Below, piece by piece: positions 1-6,521 of a stretch of 64,000 bases of DNA (position 1 is its first letter; each line of letters opens with the position of its first letter). The notes below the pieces were generated by a model. It was given only the letters and a program-made list of their open reading frames with translations, was not told the origin of the DNA and did no database searches. Both the position numbers and the translations under genes were made by a program. Origin of the DNA: Limibacter armeniacum (GTDB lineage Bacteria > Bacteroidota > Bacteroidia > Cytophagales > Flammeovirgaceae); NCBI RefSeq assembly GCF_036880985.1, contig NZ_JBAJNO010000008.1, forward strand, positions 1,240,001 through 1,304,000, read 5' to 3'.

Positions 1-281
1 AAGGGCTGAAGGAGGCTGACGAGGCGGTGGGCATCCAGCTTTCGGGCGCCGACCAGGAGCTGCACGCCCGCTATGACTGGTCATTGGGAGATACCAGTCT
101 GGATGGAAAGTACAAGGACACCCACAACCAGGCGGCGGAAGCCCACAGGTTTGGCATCGGGAAGGCCGAGGAGGCAAAGCCTAAGCAGAAGCAGGCAAAA
201 CCCAAAAAGGAACCGAAGAAAAACACAAGCAAGAAGATGACCGAAGAGGAGCTAAGGAAGAAGGCCATAGACATGCTCTAG
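1..281 (+). CDS. MuA-type DDE transposase, C-terminal end (partial)
   Basis: The frame starting at base 3 is open from the window edge to a stop at 279-281, so the gene begins outside. About 93 residues are visible, ending in a Lys/Glu/Pro-rich tail (KPKQKQAKPKKEPKK). No catalytic residues are in view. The assignment rests on position: in Mu-like phages the transposase gene directly precedes the MuB ATPase, which follows here after 71 bases. MuA C-termini carry the basic region that contacts MuB, which fits this tail, but another early protein cannot be excluded. Confidence 0.6.
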   Translation, partial: GLKEADEAVGIQLSGADQELHARYDWSLGDTSLDGKYKDTHNQAAEAHRFGIGKAEEAKPKQKQAKPKKEPKKNTSKKMTEEELRKKAIDML

Positions 282-294
282 CCCGGGCTTTTGC

Positions 295-312
295 GCCCTG
301 TACCTTTCACCC
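295..312 (+). repeat. 18-bp direct repeat, copy 1 (leader of the MuB gene)
   Basis: GCCCTGTACCTTTCACCC occurs here, 40 bases before the MuB start, and again at 3422-3439, 39 bases before the start at 3479. Both copies lie in short intergenic leaders at nearly the same distance from an ATG. A weaker relative (CCTGTACCC) lies just before the gene at 5134. A shared promoter, operator or processing site for early genes is an inference. Confidence 0.6.
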
Positions 313-352
313 TTTTACGTCCCTGATACACCCTAAAACACAATTTGAGAAC

Positions 353-1282
353 ATGGAACAAGTAATGGAATACACCACCGAGGAAAAGCAGCAGATCATT
401 GACCTGCTCCAGTACAAGCGGGAGCAGTCCAGCCTGGGCAGCGACGCCAAGTTTGCCGTCAGCATCGGGCTGAACAAGGGGGTCTACTCCCAGCTCAAGA
501 ACGGCAGGTACACCAACAAGGGCGGCAAGTCGCTGCTCTCGCACCAGAACTGGGTGCGCATCGCCCGCTTCGTGGGCTACAGCCACCACAGCGAGCTGTC
601 CTGGAAGACCGCCCGCACGCAGGTGTTCTCCGTGATCAGCGCGCAGCTCACCTTCTGCCAGCAGCACAGCACCACGGGCATTTTCTGCGACATCGCCGGC
701 ATCGGCAAGAGTCATGCGGGCAAGGCCTACGCCGAGCAGAACACCAACGCCTTTTACCTCAACTGCGGGGAGGCGCCCAAGAAGTCGGGCTTCATCAAGC
801 TGCTGGCCCGGACACTGGGTTTTGAGCAGGCGGGCAGCCTGGAGCAGCTTTTCATGGACTGCGTCTACTACCTGAAGACGCTGACCAACCCCATCGTCAT
901 CCTGGACGAGGCGGGTGACCTGGAGCAGAGCGCCGTGCTGCTGCTCAAGCGCCTCTACAACGAGCTGGAATTCGCCTGTGGCCTGTACATGTTGGGGGCC
1001 GAGGGGCTCAGGAAGAAGATGGACACCGGCGTAAGGCTGAGGAAGAACGGCTACGAGGAGATATTCAGCCGCTTCGGGGGCAAGTACACCAGGCTGATCC
1101 CGGAGGGGCACGAAAGGCTGAAGTTCATGAGGGCCATGGCCCGTGACATTGTCGAGGCGCAGGGGATCAAAAACCAGGAGGCCATCAAGAACATCCTGAC
1201 CATCAGCGCGGGCTTTGACATGCGCCGCATCCGCAAGGAGGTGATGAAGGTGCAGCTGGAGGAACGCCTGAACAGCAACTGA
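353..1282 (+). CDS. MuB-like AAA+ ATPase, target-selection protein of transposition
   Basis: A 309-residue AAA ATPase, close to the size of Mu B. Residues 20-100 form a helix-rich N-terminal region compatible with the helix-turn-helix domain of MuB; a Walker A motif (AGIGKSH) lies near 115-121 and Walker B (IVILDEAG) at 181-188. In Mu this protein binds target DNA as an ATP-dependent filament, delivers it to the transposase and gives target immunity. The gene lies directly after the transposase remnant and before Gam, the standard early order. The second Met (357) is also possible as start. No defect is visible. Confidence 0.88.
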   Translation: MEQVMEYTTEEKQQIIDLLQYKREQSSLGSDAKFAVSIGLNKGVYSQLKNGRYTNKGGKSLLSHQNWVRIARFVGYSHHSELSWKTARTQVFSVISAQLTFCQQHSTTGIFCDIAGIGKSHAGKAYAEQNTNAFYLNCGEAPKKSGFIKLLARTLGFEQAGSLEQLFMDCVYYLKTLTNPIVILDEAGDLEQSAVLLLKRLYNELEFACGLYMLGAEGLRKKMDTGVRLRKNGYEEIFSRFGGKYTRLIPEGHERLKFMRAMARDIVEAQGIKNQEAIKNILTISAGFDMRRIRKEVMKVQLEERLNSN

Positions 1283-1331
1283 GCATACCATACCTAGTCA
1301 TAATGTCTAACAATTAAAAACAATCTGAACG

Positions 1332-1742
1332 ATGAACAAGAACAAATTCAACAACCCGGAAACACTGCTGTCGAAACTGGCCCTGATCAGGCTGGAGAAG
1401 GAAAGGATCGCCGAGGAGCAGCGCGAGCTGGAGGCCAAGATCCAGGAGTGGGTGGACGCGCACCCGGAGCAGTTTGCGGAAAGCAACACGCTGAACCTGG
1501 AGGGCGGCAAGCTGGCCTTGACCACGCAGCGCAAGGTGGAGGTCAGTCCGGACTTCGAGGCGCTGGAGTTTGCCCTGGAGTACCCCGAGCTGGTGGACAT
1601 CAAGCTGCCGCTGGCCAAGGTGAGCAAGGCCATGTCGCTGGAGAAGGTGGCCGCCGACCTGGAGCAGGCAGGCATCCGCATTGTGGAGAACCCGAAAAAA
1701 CGCCTGACGATCACGGCCTACCCACCGTCAGACAAGCAGTAA
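1332..1742 (+). CDS. gam: Mu Gam-like host-nuclease inhibitor
   Basis: A 136-residue protein with an N-terminal coiled coil (about residues 14-40, KLALIRLEKERIAEEQRELE) followed by a compact domain with the Gam-type segment LEGGKLALTTQRKVEV. Gam proteins form Ku-like dimers that bind DNA ends and shield them from host exonucleases during transposition. Length, coiled coil and position after MuB agree with the family. It follows MuB after a 49-base gap and probably belongs to the same early transcript. Confidence 0.75.
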   Translation: MNKNKFNNPETLLSKLALIRLEKERIAEEQRELEAKIQEWVDAHPEQFAESNTLNLEGGKLALTTQRKVEVSPDFEALEFALEYPELVDIKLPLAKVSKAMSLEKVAADLEQAGIRIVENPKKRLTITAYPPSDKQ

Positions 1743-1794
1743 ATGTATCACCGGGGGCGGTGGCCAACCCGCTGCCCCCTAACCTGAAAGTGAG

Positions 1795-2253
1795 ATGAAC
1801 CAAAGGCAAAGGAAATACTTCTACGTGCTGCTCAAGAAGCTGGGGTTGCAGGAGCAGAAGGGGCTGCTGGTGTTGCAGTACACCGAAGGGCGCACCGACA
1901 GCACCGCCGCCATGAGCCAGCAGGAGGTCAGCCGCATGCTCGATGACCTGGGCAGACAGGCCGGAAAGCTGCCGGTAACTGGGGAACAGGTATCCGTCAA
2001 GCGGATGCGTAGCAAGATCCTGCACCTGGCAGGCGAGAGCGGCTTCGCACCGGAAGGGCAGATCAACTGGGACCTGTTCAACGGCTTTATGGAGCGCCGC
2101 AGCTACCTGCAAAAGCCCCTGGGCAAGTACGCATACAAGGAACTTCCCCGGCTGGTGAGCCAGTTCGAGCAGATGGCCGACAACTTCCGGCGCACCCGCT
2201 TCAATGCCTACCTGCAAGAAGAACTCAAAAACCTAAAGATCGGCACAAGATGA
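1795..2253 (+). CDS. GemA/gp16-like phage regulatory protein
   Basis: A 152-residue basic protein. The N-terminal half (RKYFYVLLKKLGLQEQKG ... MSQQEVSRMLDDL) has the layout of the Mu gp16/GemA (DUF1018) family: a short helical hairpin ending in 'LG', then a 'S..lt..E...ml..L' helix. GemA in Mu modulates host gene expression and supercoiling; the role here is unproven. The last codon overlaps the next ATG by 4 bases (ATGA), indicating translational coupling. The match is by pattern only, so confidence is moderate. Confidence 0.5.
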   Translation: MNQRQRKYFYVLLKKLGLQEQKGLLVLQYTEGRTDSTAAMSQQEVSRMLDDLGRQAGKLPVTGEQVSVKRMRSKILHLAGESGFAPEGQINWDLFNGFMERRSYLQKPLGKYAYKELPRLVSQFEQMADNFRRTRFNAYLQEELKNLKIGTR

Positions 2254-2591
2254 ATCACCAACACTTTACACTCTCGCTCTACCGGCAGGAATGGGACATC
2301 CTCCGGGAGGTCATCAGGAAGGCACTGGAAAGCGGCAAACAGGGCCCCCCGCTCCCTTACCTGCTGCTGCGGGAGCTGTCCGGGGCTATCGGGGAGCTGG
2401 ACACCTCAGGCTACCTGACCACCCTGCAACTGAAGGAGTCCGAGACCGTGGTACTGAAAGACATGGTCCGCGCCGCATGGGGCAGCCATGCCGCCAGCCA
2501 GGAGGAAAAGCACTTTATCTGCGCACTCTGGGGAGCACTCGACAGCTGGGTAAGCATCAATATTTTACAACAACTACATAAAACCGCCTAA
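2250..2591 (+). CDS. hypothetical early phage protein
   Basis: A 113-residue, mostly helical protein that I do not recognise. It has no signal peptide, membrane segment or cysteine motif. It overlaps the preceding gene by the sequence ATGA and is followed 5 bases later by the next gene, so it is certainly part of the early operon. A role in early phage regulation or DNA metabolism can only be guessed from context. Confidence 0.7.
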   Translation: MNHQHFTLSLYRQEWDILREVIRKALESGKQGPPLPYLLLRELSGAIGELDTSGYLTTLQLKESETVVLKDMVRAAWGSHAASQEEKHFICALWGALDSWVSINILQQLHKTA

Positions 2592-2596
2592 AAACT

Positions 2597-3082
2597 ATGG
2601 AAACAGAACTGGAACTAATGATTGTGGAGATTGACCCGACGCTGACGATACGCATCCACTCCAGCGAGGACATCAACAACTTTGTGGTGACCAACACCGA
2701 TGCGGCCAGGGCCCTGAAGGTTGACCCCGGCTACCTGCGCAACATCAAGAGCAACAACCTGGACGTGCTCAAGCGGGACAGCGACTGGATCATCTTCCGG
2801 ATGCCGACCGCCGGGGGCTACCAGCTCACCACCTGCTGGAGCCGACAGGGCATCATCAAGCTGTGCGACTTCTTCTCCCACCCGGAAGCCCGGAAGCTGA
2901 AGCAATGGGCCAAGGACTTCACCCATGCGGACCGCAAAAGGAAGGAGCACCACAGCGGGGCCCTGAAGGATGCGCAGATAGAGCTGCTGATGAGGATCGT
3001 GAACGGGGAGATGAGCGAGCAGACCCGCAAGGAGGTCATGAAGGCCTTTGAAACACTTAGAGCAATAATCAACAACAACTAA
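2597..3082 (+). CDS. ORF6N/BRO-N-like phage DNA-binding or antirepressor protein
   Basis: A 161-residue protein. Residues 28-95 resemble the small antirepressor-type domain of phage proteins: a segment matching transcription-factor-like helices (NTDAARALKVDPGYLRNIK), then an aromatic strand (WIIFRM) and the helix WSRQGIIKLCDFFSHPEARKL, which recalls ORF6N/BRO-N proteins, where 'W..G...L......A..f..W' is typical. A helical C-terminal tail follows (residues 110-158). Such proteins regulate lysogeny or early transcription. The relation is a pattern judgement. Confidence 0.45.
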   Translation: METELELMIVEIDPTLTIRIHSSEDINNFVVTNTDAARALKVDPGYLRNIKSNNLDVLKRDSDWIIFRMPTAGGYQLTTCWSRQGIIKLCDFFSHPEARKLKQWAKDFTHADRKRKEHHSGALKDAQIELLMRIVNGEMSEQTRKEVMKAFETLRAIINNN

Positions 3083-3094
3083 TCTAACTCGACA

Positions 3095-3373
3095 ATGGAA
3101 AATCTTATGATGAACGAAGAGATGGGCACAACGGTATTGGCCCCAATCAGAAACCGCTACTTCCTTTGCGATTCGGTATATGTGTTCCACAAGGGCATGA
3201 TCCTGCAAACGCTGGTGTCGGCCATCTTCCTGCTGGACGAGGAGACCGGGCAGGTGGGCTACTCGGTGTATGTGGGCAGGCAGGAGCGCATAGACGTGCC
3301 GGAAAGCAGGGTGTTCGGCACCGTGGAGGAGCTTTTTGACAGTATCCCCAAAAAGACCGTCTCCCTCGGGTAG
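3095..3373 (+). CDS. hypothetical early phage protein
   Basis: A 92-residue protein with mixed beta and helical character (VYVFHKGMILQTLVSAIFLLDEETGQVGYSVYV reads as strands of a small beta domain). I recognise no family. It starts 12 bases after the preceding gene and ends shortly before the second copy of the 18-bp repeat, so it probably closes the first early transcription unit. Confidence 0.65.
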   Translation: MENLMMNEEMGTTVLAPIRNRYFLCDSVYVFHKGMILQTLVSAIFLLDEETGQVGYSVYVGRQERIDVPESRVFGTVEELFDSIPKKTVSLG

Positions 3374-3421
3374 GCAAACGGGCCGGAGCTGCCACCCACC
3401 CGGTGGCGGCCCCATTCCGTG

Positions 3422-3439
3422 GCCCTGTACCTTTCACCC
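3422..3439 (+). repeat. 18-bp direct repeat, copy 2 (leader of the gene at 3479)
   Basis: Exact second copy of GCCCTGTACCTTTCACCC (first copy 295-312). It lies in a 105-base gap after the gene ending at 3373 and 39 bases before the chosen start at 3479. The equal spacing in both leaders argues for a regulatory role rather than chance. Confidence 0.6.
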
Positions 3440-3478
3440 CTAAACACCCTGTATCGGAAACAAAACCTTAAAAATCAA

Positions 3479-3982
3479 ATGCGCATAAACCACGATTACG
3501 TCTTCGAGACCAAGAAAGGCAAGGTGTCGGTCAGGGCCACCAGCCTTGTGGAGGCAGCCAAGAGGCTGATGTTCTGTGGCGTAAAAGCCACCCCATACAC
3601 CCGTACAAAGAGGACCCTCAAGTACAGGCTAAGGCGAAAAGGCCTGACGGGCTACCTGCAACTGGAGTACCACCCCGAGACCGGCAGCCTGGAGCGGTTC
3701 TACAGCACCTTCAAAAGGGAAGGGAAACCGCTTGACAAGGTACAGGTCTATACCTTGCTCCAAGTCATCCCCCTCACGGCCGGCAAGGTGGCCGAAATGG
3801 AGGAGGACTTCACGGTAACCCATCTCCAGCACCGGTCAGGTGGTAAGGATACCAATCTGGGTGGGGACATGGGAAAACTTCTCGGCAGGCATAAGGCCGG
3901 AAGCCCCGCAGAGCCGGCACCGGGAGCCGGAAGGATGCAGGTAAAAAACTACAGCAACATTAAAAGCAACGTACTATGCTAA
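3479..3982 (+). CDS. hypothetical early phage protein
   Basis: A 167-residue basic protein starting MRINHDYVFETKKGKVSV. The start at 3479 is preferred over an in-frame Met at 3419 because the upstream start would make the 18-bp repeat coding, while that repeat is non-coding in its other copy. The first 110 residues look like a small alpha/beta domain rich in Lys and Arg; the last 50 are low in structure (Gly, Pro, Ala). No family is recognised. The end overlaps the next gene by 7 bases. Confidence 0.6.
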   Translation: MRINHDYVFETKKGKVSVRATSLVEAAKRLMFCGVKATPYTRTKRTLKYRLRRKGLTGYLQLEYHPETGSLERFYSTFKREGKPLDKVQVYTLLQVIPLTAGKVAEMEEDFTVTHLQHRSGGKDTNLGGDMGKLLGRHKAGSPAEPAPGAGRMQVKNYSNIKSNVLC

Positions 3983-4389
3983 GAAGGATAATGAATAGAA
4001 AAGTGAAGGCAAGGTTTTACTGGTATTCAAGCAGTGCTGAGATTGCCAATTTACTCTTTAATGGGGTGATCCCTGCTGGGACTCCCTGCTACAGCTCCAT
4101 ACGGTGTGCCAGGGACAATAGGAGAATAGGCCTGAACCGCCAAAACGCTATGGTGCTGGAAATGGAGTTTGACCTCTACTTCTGGTTCTGGCTACTCCAC
4201 TACTTGCCTGCCCGCCTGGAGTCCTGGATAGTAAAGGCAAGGGGGAAAGGCGAGCTGAAGCATCACCTTTGCGGGTCTACCACAAAGGACCACCCTTTCG
4301 AGTCGCTGGCCTACTCCTTTGTCAACGGGGAGGGAAGAGTGATACACAGGGTCTTTGCGACAAGACAGGTGACCTATTCCATACCTTAA
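3976..4389 (+). CDS. hypothetical early phage protein
   Basis: 137 residues if translation starts at 3976, or 132 from the second Met at 3991. The middle holds an aromatic stretch (FDLYFWFWLLHYLPARLESW) that could be an amphipathic helix or a short membrane contact but is interrupted by charges. No family is recognised. Base composition is lower in GC than the early genes before it, suggesting a separately acquired accessory gene. Confidence 0.6.
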   Translation: MLRRIMNRKVKARFYWYSSSAEIANLLFNGVIPAGTPCYSSIRCARDNRRIGLNRQNAMVLEMEFDLYFWFWLLHYLPARLESWIVKARGKGELKHHLCGSTTKDHPFESLAYSFVNGEGRVIHRVFATRQVTYSIP

Positions 4390-4401
4390 CCCCTATTAAC
4401 T

Positions 4402-4620
4402 ATGGCACAATACATTGATGAGCATGGTTTTTTGAACGAAATAGACCATGAGTTCACCCCCCAGATAGTTTGCCCCCATTGTGGTTATGAAGATGAGGAT
4501 GTAGATGAGTATCATGACAATGAGGGAGAGTCCAGGTGTGGCAACTGCAACCGATGGTTTTTATACGAACGGCATTTCTCTTATTCAACATACCACCTAG
4601 ATGAAACCGACGATGAGTAA
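4402..4620 (+). CDS. small acidic zinc-ribbon protein
   Basis: A 72-residue, very acidic protein with two CxxC knuckles (CPHC at 24-27 and CGNC at 47-50) separated by about 20 residues, the layout of a zinc ribbon. Phage proteins of this kind often contact RNA polymerase or DNA, but the target is unknown. It starts 12 bases after the previous gene and overlaps the next by a few bases. Confidence 0.65.
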   Translation: MAQYIDEHGFLNEIDHEFTPQIVCPHCGYEDEDVDEYHDNEGESRCGNCNRWFLYERHFSYSTYHLDETDDE

Positions 4621-4978
4621 CCCTAAAGCCATACTGTATTTCACCTTTCTAACCGACAGGGATTACAAACGGATCAAGCCATTGCTAAAGGGGGAGTTTA
4701 TGCTGCTGAAAACAAGGCGGATCAGGGAAAAGCAGATATGGCTGGAACCAGAAGAGCGAGTCAAGCCGTTTGACTACTACATCAGAATCCCGCTGGACCC
4801 ATACAAGTGGATCATTGTCTGTGAGGAAAAACCCAAGCTATCTGATTACGAGGTTCAATGGGTTTCAATTAACTTACCGAATCACAGAGAGGTGAACTAT
4901 GCCTATCATACTCCAGCAGGGATAAAGTTCCTGATAGGGGGCCGAAAGCTAACCACCTATAACCCGATATCAAGGTGA
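4613..4978 (+). CDS. hypothetical early phage protein, last gene before a terminator
   Basis: A 121-residue protein starting MSNPKAILYFTF; the ATG at 4613 overlaps the previous stop and is preferred to the Met at 4601, which is deeper in the upstream gene. Predicted strands alternate with Lys/Arg-rich turns. No family is recognised. The gene is followed by a clear terminator at 5025, so it closes the early + strand operon. Confidence 0.6.
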   Translation: MSNPKAILYFTFLTDRDYKRIKPLLKGEFMLLKTRRIREKQIWLEPEERVKPFDYYIRIPLDPYKWIIVCEEKPKLSDYEVQWVSINLPNHREVNYAYHTPAGIKFLIGGRKLTTYNPISR

Positions 4979-5024
4979 ATAATGGAACCCCTTACAGCCC
5001 CTTCATGTGGAAATACGATTAATC

Positions 5025-5055
5025 AAAGCCTCCGGATTGGAGGCTTTTTATTTTG
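5025..5055 (+). terminator. rho-independent terminator of the early operon
   Basis: A 9-bp stem (AAAGCCTCC / GGAGGCTTT) with a 5-base loop is followed by a T-rich run. It lies 47 bases after the last early gene. Confidence 0.85.
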
Positions 5056-5133
5056 GCATGAATTGTTAAAAAAGTTCCCATCATTTAAAAAAGATAACAT
5101 TTTTGAGACCTGTACCCTGAAACCATTCACTGT

Positions 5134-5373
5134 ATGAAGTTTTTTGACCTGAAGAAATATGCCATCAAGAAGCGGTTTGATGAAGAGATCAAGAAGATGC
5201 CCTACGGGCGTTTTGACAGCCGGAAGGACATCGTGCTGGAAAAATTGCAGTATGAGTTTTTCCTGAGCAAGCGCAGGCTGTCTGATATCCTTTTCTGCGA
5301 GGAGATCCTCGAACCGACTGAGAACATGAAGCGGATGCTCTCCTCCTCTTCCCTGTTCAGCAAAGATATATAG
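5134..5373 (+). CDS. small basic phage protein in its own transcription unit
   Basis: A 79-residue Lys/Arg-rich protein (MKFFDLKKYAIKKRFDEEIKK...) with no recognised domain. It is flanked by two terminators (5025 and 5416), so it is transcribed alone between the early + strand genes and the - strand late block. A regulator of the early/late switch is an attractive guess from this position, comparable to Mor/C in Mu, but no helix-turn-helix can be named in it. Confidence 0.6.
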   Translation: MKFFDLKKYAIKKRFDEEIKKMPYGRFDSRKDIVLEKLQYEFFLSKRRLSDILFCEEILEPTENMKRMLSSSSLFSKDI

Positions 5374-5415
5374 CGGATTCCATTTGTATCCATTTGGGTT
5401 TTATGTGAAGTTTTG

Positions 5416-5450
5416 AAAATCCCCCTTGCCTTGCAGGAGGGATTTTTTTA
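5416..5450. terminator. bidirectional terminator between convergent phage units
   Basis: The sequence AAAATCCC ... GGGATTTTTTT forms a stem with an imperfect inner part, with an A-run on the left and a T-run on the right, so it can stop transcripts from both sides: the small + gene at 5134 and the - strand late block ending at 5448. Confidence 0.75.
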
Positions 5451-5990
5451 TTGCCGCATCACCCGCTTGCCAAGCTCAAGCCCAGCACCGGCGGTTTCGG
5501 TCAGGGCCTTCCAGCTGTCGCAGCTCAGGTCGTGCAGGCTGGTGCTGTAGGAGATGATATGGACCGGCACGCCCTCATGGTCACTGTCGAGCTTTCTGCC
5601 GACCCCTATCAGGCGGGAGAAAGCGGGGTGGCTGATCCCCTTGACCACTTCATTGACGGCGGCAACCAGCCGCAAATGCTCCAGTGCTTTTTCCATGCGC
5701 TGGCTGTCAATAGTCCGGTAGCGGGTACTGCCCAGCTCCTTGCTCTCCAGATGCAGGTTGACCAGTTCCTGGCTGGCGTCCGTGTTCCTTCCCTGCTGCC
5801 TGATGGTGGCCTCGGAGAATTCCACAAACACCGCCGGAAGGGGGTAAGCCCTTTCCGACTCCTCGTAGAGGTACTGGTTGTTGAACAGGTCCACGTGCGC
5901 CACGTCCTCCAGCCCGTAGGTGGCGAAGATGTCTTTTGCCCTTTGGCTCTTCAGCTCTTCGGCTATTGCCTTGTAGAGTATATCCAGCAT
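5448..5990 (-). CDS. probable tail terminator / tail completion protein
   Basis: A 180-residue protein that ends the - strand late block. The order gpG-like morphogenesis protein followed by this gene matches the neck/tail-completion part of Mu-like phages. The sequence reads as an alpha/beta protein beginning with a helix (MLDILYKAIAEELKSQ), then 'PLPAVFVEFSE', a layout seen in tail terminator (gpU/gp37-like) proteins. That assignment is inferred from position and fold pattern, not from a recognised motif. It follows the previous gene with no gap. Confidence 0.5.
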   Translation of the reverse strand: MLDILYKAIAEELKSQRAKDIFATYGLEDVAHVDLFNNQYLYEESERAYPLPAVFVEFSEATIRQQGRNTDASQELVNLHLESKELGSTRYRTIDSQRMEKALEHLRLVAAVNEVVKGISHPAFSRLIGVGRKLDSDHEGVPVHIISYSTSLHDLSCDSWKALTETAGAGLELGKRVMRQ

Positions 5991-6521
5991 TTAAATACGT
6001 TTTAATCCTGATTTAATCGTTTCCTCAATCTGCCGCTGTATGCGTTTTCCCAGAAAGGCAGAAGCTCCCATAAACTGCCGTTTGGGGATATTCTGCTTTA
6101 TGGTTCTGCTGTGCCCGCTTCTCTTGTGCGCCTTGACCTTGCTCCCTCTTCGGGTATGCTCCCTTACCGTTGTACCCTTGATGCGCTGCTGCACCGTTCC
6201 CTTAAATCCCTCATTGTGGATTCTTGCATAAGGGACATCGGTGCCTACCGTGACACTGTCACGGCTCTTGCTTACAATACGGATACTGCGGCGGAGCCTT
6301 CCGGACTGCACCAGGGTGGTCAGGTTCTTTTTCTTGCCCGTCTTTCCCCATCGGCCCTTCTCATCCTTCTTGGTGGGTTTCCACCGCTGGTAGCCCCGGT
6401 CGATAAAGCCCTTCCGCTTGAAGGACTGCTTGTAGAAGCTGACCGCCGTCACACCTACCAGCTGTGGGGTCTTGCGGTAGGCTTTCAGCAGTGCATCCTG
6501 TGTCTTTATCCACTCTTTCAT
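5991..6521 (-). CDS. phage virion morphogenesis protein (Mu gpG / HK97 gp10-like)
   Basis: A 176-residue basic protein. The diagnostic part is SGRLRRSIRI ... VTVGTDVPYARIHNEG (about residues 72-106), the hallmark of phage virion morphogenesis proteins that act at the head-tail joining or tail completion step. The C-terminal region (KRQFMGASAFLGKRIQRQIEE) is also typical. A Lys/Arg/Gly-rich insert lies between (about 110-145). It is packed against the tape-measure gene without a gap. Confidence 0.8.
   Translation of the reverse strand: MKEWIKTQDALLKAYRKTPQLVGVTAVSFYKQSFKRKGFIDRGYQRWKPTKKDEKGRWGKTGKKKNLTTLVQSGRLRRSIRIVSKSRDSVTVGTDVPYARIHNEGFKGTVQQRIKGTTVREHTRRGSKVKAHKRSGHSRTIKQNIPKRQFMGASAFLGKRIQRQIEETIKSGLKRI

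Noticed and set aside
278-1291. Long open frame on the - strand opposite the MuB gene
   Set aside because: It mirrors the GC-rich codons of the real gene, has Leu/Val/Gln-rich low-complexity content, and the + frame has clear ATPase motifs.
5451-6005. Long + strand frame opposite the tail terminator gene
   Set aside because: It is a shadow of the - strand gene, lacks family features and would read through a terminator.
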